From CAMEON01 sp964463245 (GTDB lineage Bacteria > Bacillota > Clostridia > Oscillospirales > CAG-272): DNA of 15,576 nucleotides. The notes below the pieces were generated by a model. The model saw only the letters and a program-made list of their open reading frames with translations. It searched no databases and was not told the DNA's origin. Positions 12,951-15,576 of this stretch are shown here, in pieces. The translations under genes were made by a program, and so were the position numbers. The stretch covers positions 1 through 15,576 of the forward strand of contig CAYXBU010000050.1 in the NCBI GenBank assembly GCA_964463245.1, read 5' to 3'. How positions within the stretch are numbered: position 1 is the first letter of the stretch; every line of letters starts with the position of its first letter.

Positions 12951-15473
12951 ATGAAGAAGATGCACCTCATCAGCGAAGCGCACATCGACCCCATCTGGCA
13001 GTGGGACTGGGAGGAGGGCTGTGCGGCGGCGGTATCCACCTTTCGGTGCGCGGCGGCCTTCTGCCGTGAATTTGACAACTACATTTTCTGCCACAATGAG
13101 TCCTTGATCTACCGCTGGATCGAGGAGTACGACCCCGCCCTGTTTCGCGAGATACAGGCGTTAGTCAAGCTGGGCAAGTGGCACATCATGGGTGGCTGGC
13201 ACGTCCAGCCGGATTGCAATATGCCCTCGGGGGAGGCCTTTGCCCGGCAGATAGCCGAGGGTCGGCGGTACTTCCGCGAGAAGTTCGGCGTCGAACCCAC
13301 CACCGCCATCAATTTTGATCCCTTCGGGCACACGCGGGGGCTGGTGCAGATCTTAGCCAAGTCCGGCTACGACAGCTACCTCTTCGTCCGCCCCGACCAG
13401 GGGCACTGCCCCCTGCCCGCCGAAAGCTTCCGCTGGGTCGGGTATGACGGCTCGTCTGTCATCGGGCAACGCTCGGCTGTCGGCTACGGCACGGCTCTGG
13501 GACACGCCATGGACAAGGTACGCCCCACCACCGACGGCCTGACCGATGCCGCTCCCCTCGGCTTCTGCCTCTGGGGGGTGGGGAACCACGGCGGCGGACC
13601 CTCCCGCGCGGATATCCGCGCCATCAATGACTTTATCGCCGAGGCGGCAGAGGGTGGCGTTACGGTGCTCCACTCCACCCCGGAGGCCTACTTCGCCGAC
13701 CTGCGTGAGGCCGAGACGGAGGGGCGGTGTACCCTGCCGGAGCATCGCGGCGACCTCAACCTCTGGGCTCCCGGCTGTTACACGAGTCAGGTGCGGATCA
13801 AGCAGACCTACCGCCTGTGTGAGAACAGCCTGTTCTCTGCCGAGAAGATGGCCTCCCACGCCGCCGCGCTGGGGCTGATGGACTACCCGGAGGCCGAATT
13901 TGGGGAGGCGTTGTATGACCTCCTGACGGTTCAATTCCACGATGTGCTCCCCGGCACGTCCATCCAGCCCGCCGAGGAGAGCGGTCTGCGGATGCTGGAT
14001 CACGCACTGGAGCTGCTGTCCCGCGTGCGGATGCGCGCTTTTATGGCGCTCTCGGCGGGACAACCTGCCGCCGCGACCGGGGAGTACCCGATCTTGGTCT
14101 ACAATCCCCACCCGTGGCGGGTGGAGACCGATGTGACCTGTGAGTTCATGCTGGCGGATCAGAACTGGAGCGGCAGCTATATGCTTCCCGTGGTCTATCG
14201 GGACGGGCAACGCCTGCCCTCCCAGTGCGAGAAGGAGGACTCTAATATCCCGCTGGATTGGCGCAAGCGAGCCGTGTTCCGCGCCGTGCTGGAGCCGTAT
14301 TCCTTGAACCGCTTTGATTGCAGACCGGAGGAGCTGGCCGAGAAGCCGCCCTTGGATGCCGAGCGGTACAGAACCGTCGGCGCGAACGGCAAGCCCGTCC
14401 TGCGCTTCGTGACACCGCACATGACCGTCGAGATCGGCACTGAGAGCGGCCTTCCGGAGCTCTGGCAGATCGGGGGCAGGGAAGTGCTGGCAAGCGGAGC
14501 CTGCCGCTTGGATGTCATGCAGGATGTCGAGGACTCCTGGGGCATGACCCGCAACGAGTGGCGGGAGCGGCTGGGCAGCTTTACCCTCCTGTCCCCCGAG
14601 GAAGGCTCCCGCCGCTCGGGACTGAGCGAGAGGGGAGCCATCCCCTCGGTGCGGCTGATCGAGGACGGCGAGGTACGCGCCACGGTGGAGGCGGTGTTCG
14701 GCTACGAGACCTCCTATGCGGTGGTTCGATACAACATTTCCAAGCTGTCCCCGCGCATGGATCTGGATATCCGCATCACCAATAATACCCGCGCCCGCAT
14801 GATCAAGCTGTGTCTGCCGTTGGCGACGACCCACGGTCACCCGATGCTGGAGACCGCCTTCGGCGAGGAGCTGATGCAGGGTGGCGGTCGGGAGTGCGTG
14901 GGGCAGAAGTACCTGACCCTTTCGTATGCCGACGGCGGGCGGCTGACCCTGCTCAATCGGGGAATATACGGCTCGTCATTTGACGGGGATGACCTGTACC
15001 TGTCCCTCCTGCGTTCCCCCGGCTACACCGCCCACCCCATCGCCGACCGCCCCGTCCTGCCGGATGATCGGGACAGCCCGCACATGGAGCAGGGGGAGCG
15101 GCACTTCACGGTCGCCCTGCTGGCGGGTGAGGCTACCGATGTCGATATGGCGCGGGAGGCTCTGGCCTACAACGAACAGCCTTTTGCGCTGGATCTGTTC
15201 CCCGCAGGGGGCGACTCCGCGCATACTCCTCCGCCTGCCGCCGCGCCGTTCATGACCCTCTCGCCCTCCCCCGTGATCCTGACGGCTTGCAAGCCGACCG
15301 CCGATGGGCGGGCAACGCTCCTCCGTCTCTTCAACCCGACCTCCGCGCCCGCGATCTGCTGCCTTTCCGCGCCCGCGCTGAACATTTCGACCGAGCTGTC
15401 CTTCGGGGAGTATGAGGTCAAGAGCCTCCGCGTACAGGACGGACAGTTGATGCCTTGCAGGATGGATGAATAA
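12951..15473 (+). CDS. Glycoside hydrolase family 38 alpha-mannosidase
   Basis: Protein of 840 residues, within the usual GH38 range, without a signal peptide and so cytoplasmic. GH38 enzymes are zinc-dependent retaining alpha-mannosidases acting on mannosyl oligosaccharides. Signatures: HIDPIWQW with metal ligands H11 and D13, GGWHVQPDCNMPSGE (81-95), NFDPFGH with D123 as the likely nucleophile/metal ligand, and FHDVLPGTS with H330. A helical middle region and long beta-sandwich C-terminal domains follow (from ~380), as in the family. ATG 12951 is chosen because AAGGAG lies 8 nt upstream. The open frame extends back to 12843, but that part overlaps the preceding gene. It is the last gene of the surface-protein unit. 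It probably trims alpha-mannose from oligosaccharides released outside and imported by a transporter not in this window. The bond preference (alpha-1,2/1,3/1,6) cannot be told. Confidence 0.95.
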   Translation: MKKMHLISEAHIDPIWQWDWEEGCAAAVSTFRCAAAFCREFDNYIFCHNESLIYRWIEEYDPALFREIQALVKLGKWHIMGGWHVQPDCNMPSGEAFARQIAEGRRYFREKFGVEPTTAINFDPFGHTRGLVQILAKSGYDSYLFVRPDQGHCPLPAESFRWVGYDGSSVIGQRSAVGYGTALGHAMDKVRPTTDGLTDAAPLGFCLWGVGNHGGGPSRADIRAINDFIAEAAEGGVTVLHSTPEAYFADLREAETEGRCTLPEHRGDLNLWAPGCYTSQVRIKQTYRLCENSLFSAEKMASHAAALGLMDYPEAEFGEALYDLLTVQFHDVLPGTSIQPAEESGLRMLDHALELLSRVRMRAFMALSAGQPAAATGEYPILVYNPHPWRVETDVTCEFMLADQNWSGSYMLPVVYRDGQRLPSQCEKEDSNIPLDWRKRAVFRAVLEPYSLNRFDCRPEELAEKPPLDAERYRTVGANGKPVLRFVTPHMTVEIGTESGLPELWQIGGREVLASGACRLDVMQDVEDSWGMTRNEWRERLGSFTLLSPEEGSRRSGLSERGAIPSVRLIEDGEVRATVEAVFGYETSYAVVRYNISKLSPRMDLDIRITNNTRARMIKLCLPLATTHGHPMLETAFGEELMQGGGRECVGQKYLTLSYADGGRLTLLNRGIYGSSFDGDDLYLSLLRSPGYTAHPIADRPVLPDDRDSPHMEQGERHFTVALLAGEATDVDMAREALAYNEQPFALDLFPAGGDSAHTPPPAAAPFMTLSPSPVILTACKPTADGRATLLRLFNPTSAPAICCLSAPALNISTELSFGEYEVKSLRVQDGQLMPCRMDE

Positions 15474-15478
15474 CGGGC

Positions 15479-15496
15479 AGAGTTTTCTGAAACTCT
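15479..15496. other. Hairpin just after the GH38 stop
   Basis: A perfect 7-bp stem AGAGTTT / AAACTCT with a 4-nt loop starts 6 bp after the stop codon. There is no T run after it on the plus strand. It may be half of a terminator or repeat structure together with the next hairpin. Confidence 0.5.
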
Positions 15497-15514
15497 CCGG
15501 CTACCGCTTCGGAA

Positions 15515-15539
15515 ATGCAAAGGGCGCAGCCCCTTGCAT
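15515..15539. other. Strong hairpin in the 3' flank, terminator or intergenic repeat
   Basis: The arms ATGCAA-A-GGGC and GCCC-C-TTGCAT pair over 10 bp with one A/C mismatch around a 3-nt loop. The sequence after it is ATAAATAAA rather than a T run, so a classical terminator is doubtful. Confidence 0.5.
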
Positions 15540-15563
15540 ATAAATAAACGCGGGCTCCCCCCT

Positions 15564-15576
15564 TCTCCGTGGGAGA
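15564..15576. other. Small hairpin at window edge
   Basis: TCTCC / GGAGA with a 3-nt loop ends exactly at the last base. A larger structure may continue beyond the window. Confidence 0.3.

Noticed and set aside
9425..13078. A 1217-codon open frame on the minus strand
   Set aside because: It lies antisense to four well-supported genes. The plus-strand codon bias rarely produces TTA, CTA or TCA in the register that would give antisense stops. The translated product is low-complexity (Gly/Leu/Arg runs opposite Thr/Glu repeats) and matches no family.

Overview
The window looks like a metagenome-assembled scaffold from a GC-rich, anaerobic, gut-type Clostridia (Firmicutes/Bacillota, probably an Oscillospirales-like lineage). 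The support is strong AAGGAG/AGGAGG ribosome binding sites, TGn-extended -10 promoters with 17-bp spacers, lipoproteins with Thr/Glu-rich linkers, an anchor ending in RKKEE, and gene content that is mostly glycan processing. This taxonomic guess is inference. No rRNA, tRNA, CRISPR, transposase or integrase is visible.

Left end (1-2044): the 3' part of an exported-type protein with two related C-terminal domains and codon use unlike the rest of the window, then a strong hairpin terminator. A 100-N scaffold gap follows, flanked on both sides by the same 55 bp, so the gap is probably not a real gap and the two contigs probably overlap.

Minus-strand block (2045-5390): nagA (GlcNAc-6-phosphate deacetylase, GTG start) with a near-consensus promoter, followed 84 bp later by a membrane-bound PglF/WbpM/CapD-type nucleotide-sugar dehydratase. 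One feeds amino sugar into central metabolism; the other would use UDP-amino sugar for surface polysaccharide.

Plus-strand block 1 (5426-8322): an operator-like 22-bp dyad just upstream of a second good promoter, then a cytoplasmic alpha/beta-hydrolase esterase and, 11 nt later, a GHL6/GH151-like glycosidase (putative alpha-L-fucosidase).

Plus-strand block 2 (8369-15473): a third promoter, then four co-directional genes: an SGNH esterase lipoprotein, a GH99/WbsX-like glycosidase lipoprotein with a CBM9-like tail, a surface protein with a (TEAP)9 stalk and C-terminal membrane anchor, and a cytoplasmic GH38 alpha-mannosidase. The first three are displayed on the cell surface on Thr/Glu-rich spacers.

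Together the genes read as a compact glycan-harvesting locus. Surface esterase, endo-type glycosidase and binding protein would act on an acetylated or mannose-containing glycan. Cytoplasmic alpha-mannosidase, fucosidase-like enzyme, esterase and NagA would finish the imported pieces. No transporter or regulator lies in the window, so the substrate (host N-glycan, mucin, yeast mannan or plant glycan) cannot be decided here. The last 100 bp hold several hairpins that look like the edge of an intergenic repeat.
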